From NCBI GenBank assembly GCA_045837725.1, contig JBEWZL010000075.1, positions 1 through 64,000 of the forward strand: a stretch of 64,000 bases of DNA, read 5' to 3'. The stretch comes from Vermamoeba vermiformis (lineage: Eukaryota; Tubulinea; Echinamoebida). The translations under genes were made by a program, and so were the position numbers. Numbering within the stretch: the first letter of the stretch is position 1; every line of letters begins with the position of its first letter. The notes beneath the pieces were generated by a model, which searched no databases, had not been told where the DNA came from, and saw nothing but the letters and a program-made list of their open reading frames with translations. This document shows positions 62,262 through 64,000 of this stretch, piece by piece.

Positions 62262-64000
62262 ATGCGAATAGTGCTGTTAAGTACTGGTAGTCGCGGCGAT
62301 GTGCAGCCACTAATAGCACTCGCGCTTGGTTTAATCAAAGCCGGGCACCAAGTGTCAATCTGCGCCTCTCCGAACCACGAAAAGATGGTTGTTAAATACG
62401 GAATCGAGTTTCATCCCATCGGAGTGGACACGCAGAAGCTATTAGAACAATTTAAAACAGGCAAGGGCGAGTAAGTAGCCAGCAAAAGTTGCGATATTTA
62501 GAACACATTTTAAATAATTTTTATTGTATATAGCGTTGGCAAGTTGCTTCTGGATTATCATATCAAAACGGATCAAGACGCGGTGGAGGTTTGTTTAAAA
62601 ATCAAACCCGAGTTTATCATGTTCCATCAAGCGATTACGACGGGCCATTTAATTGCTGAAAAATTGGGCATTCAAGCTATCGAAGTATGTGGTGCATAAT
62701 TTGTGCGTCTGATCTTGGCTAACTGGCGATCTGACAGATGTGCTTTGCCTATTGGTACCCTTTTGAAGAATATGCATCATACATGCCTGAAAAACATCCG
62801 CATAACAATCCGTATTACGAACATTTATACGCACTTCGTGGGAATTGAAGGTGCAGATCGAAGAAATTTCAAGTCAGACAGCGAAGAGTATCGAAAGCAC
62901 CAATCAAATATAGAAATCCCTTTAGTCGGGCAATGGTACGTAAAAAGGCAATATATGGTAAGAAACCTTGGTCCAGGAATACCAATACTTACTCATATCA
63001 GATCCCACTTGCTACTGAGCATCACCACCGAAGCAGTTACTCGGCCTAGTTTATGGAATGAACCGAACATGTACTTTGTAAACAACTGGTTTTTAGACGC
63101 AGAGGATGATAAGGATTGGAAACCAGATCCAGTACGCGATTTTCATTCGTACAAATTACGCGACGTACTAACCTTCAATCAGGCTCTCGAACGGTTCCTG
63201 TCAAACGGTCCTGCACCAATCTATATCGGCTTCGGTAGCATGTTCGCAGAGGACAGCAAACAAGTCTTCGAATCCGTCATGGCCGCAGTCGATCGCACTA
63301 AACAACGTGCTATTGTCTCGTCTGGCTGGTCAAACTTTGTCAACGAGGCACATACCAGCCCTGACCAAGTACATGTAGTCGGAGACGTGCCTCACAGCTG
63401 GCTATTCAAACATTGTGCTGCAATAGTACACCACGGAGGCGCTGGATCTGTTGCAGCTGGTAAACGAGGTTTTCGATGCTACTTAGTTCTCCTTATCAAC
63501 CGATTGTATAGGCCTTCGAGCAGGAAAGCCATCAATTATTGTCCCCCATATCGTGGATCAGCACTTCTGGGGCAAACAAATTGAAGAGATTGGCGTTGGT
63601 CCCTCAGGCATTCCAATTGGAGAATTAACCAGCGATAAACTGGTTGCTGCATTCGAAGTACGTTAGTATACTACTAATAGGTCCTTTATAACGCAGTTCA
63701 AAGGCTATTCGAGATCCAGTAATGCAACAAAAAGCCGCAGAAATGGGAATTAAAGTCCGACAGCATAATGGTGTCCAAGAAACAATAGAAATAATCCAAC
63801 GCATCACTTCAACACCTCGTGATTGGTCCCAGCCTCAATTCCTCAAACAGAAGTTCGCTGCGTTGTATCAAAGTGATGCTAATGACCCTTCAAAGCCGAG
63901 TCCTGCAGGCCTATTATCGAATGGCGCAAGAATTCCACGAACAAAAGCTTGACAAGCACGTGATTGCGTGGGCTTATTATGCGCTTGAACAACAATCGAG
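62262..64000 (+). CDS. UDP-glucose:sterol glucosyltransferase-like, 3' end outside the window
   Basis: GT1/GT28-fold enzyme of the sterol 3-beta-glucosyltransferase family (UGT52/Atg26). Start: MRIVLLSTGSRGDVQPLIAL, ALGLIKAGHQVSICASPNHE. Middle: EFIMFHQAITTGHLIAEKLG, MCFAYWYPFEEYASYMP, APIYIGFGSMFAEDS. Donor-binding block: FKHCAAIVHHGGAGSVAAG-L, then RAGKPSIIVPHIVDQHFWG, with the HHGGAGS signature. Several small introns; the acceptor at about 63703 must be chosen carefully to keep frame. The frame near 63900 is unclear: one reading stops, another continues as AYYRMAQEFHEQKLDKH to the window edge, implying one more intron. No PH/GRAM domain lies upstream, so a short cytosolic form. Confidence 0.85.

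Overview
The window is nuclear DNA from an intron-rich, gene-dense eukaryote, most likely a free-living amoeboid protist (Amoebozoa-like). Most genes are split by many short AT-rich introns, often with GTACGT or GTAAGT donors, and gaps between genes are usually 100-700 bp. Thymidylate synthase and DHFR are separate genes, as in Amoebozoa and opisthokonts, rather than one fused gene. The gene set also fits: a Rac GTPase, a RapGAP, a SHIP-like 5-phosphatase, a synergin, a SNAP-29-like SNARE and a UGT52-like sterol glucosyltransferase. The species assignment is inference. I saw no transposon, CRISPR array, tRNA or viral element.

Layout. 0-3 kb: two tandem F-box paralogues (minus). 3-4.6 kb: a gene-poor stretch with paired palindromes and a recent genomic copy of part of the RRP5 gene, whose source lies 46 kb away. 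4.6-14.6 kb: a bHLH-zipper factor, GDP-mannose pyrophosphorylase A, the minor-spliceosome protein U11/U12-65K, a degenerate EF-1alpha paralogue and a MoCF/CinA-like protein. 15-25 kb: a multi-pass membrane protein; thymidylate synthase, which carries a complete 5S rRNA gene in an intron, head-to-head with DHFR; a Myb factor; a coiled-coil protein with a histone-H1-like tail. 25-33 kb: RapGAP, a USP53/54-type protease, a D-threonine-aldolase-like PLP enzyme and an unknown protein. 33-46 kb: gamma-synergin, U2 snRNP A', the SNARE, Rac1, an F-box/ankyrin-like protein and a mitochondrial short-chain dehydrogenase. 46-54 kb: RRP5. 54-64 kb: a GAS1-like ectoprotein, a tiny KEN/D-box protein, a BAR-PH-5-phosphatase-C2 fusion and a sterol glucosyltransferase cut by the window end.

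Themes. (1) Splicing: the window has U11/U12-65K, U2A', a textbook AT-AC U12-type intron in the MoCF gene, and a U12-type intron signal just after the 65K stop codon that abuts its poly(A) signal. Together these suggest a working minor spliceosome and a possible autoregulatory switch. (2) Nucleotide synthesis and cell cycle: DHFR and TS share a 204-bp promoter with two E2F-like sites, and a candidate APC/C substrate lies further on. (3) Membrane traffic: synergin, SNARE, Rac, RapGAP and BAR-phosphatase. (4) Ribosome production: RRP5, its fragment, and the nested 5S gene. A 12-bp palindrome, TGACACGTGTCA, and its half sites recur in introns and gaps across the window and in one coding exon.
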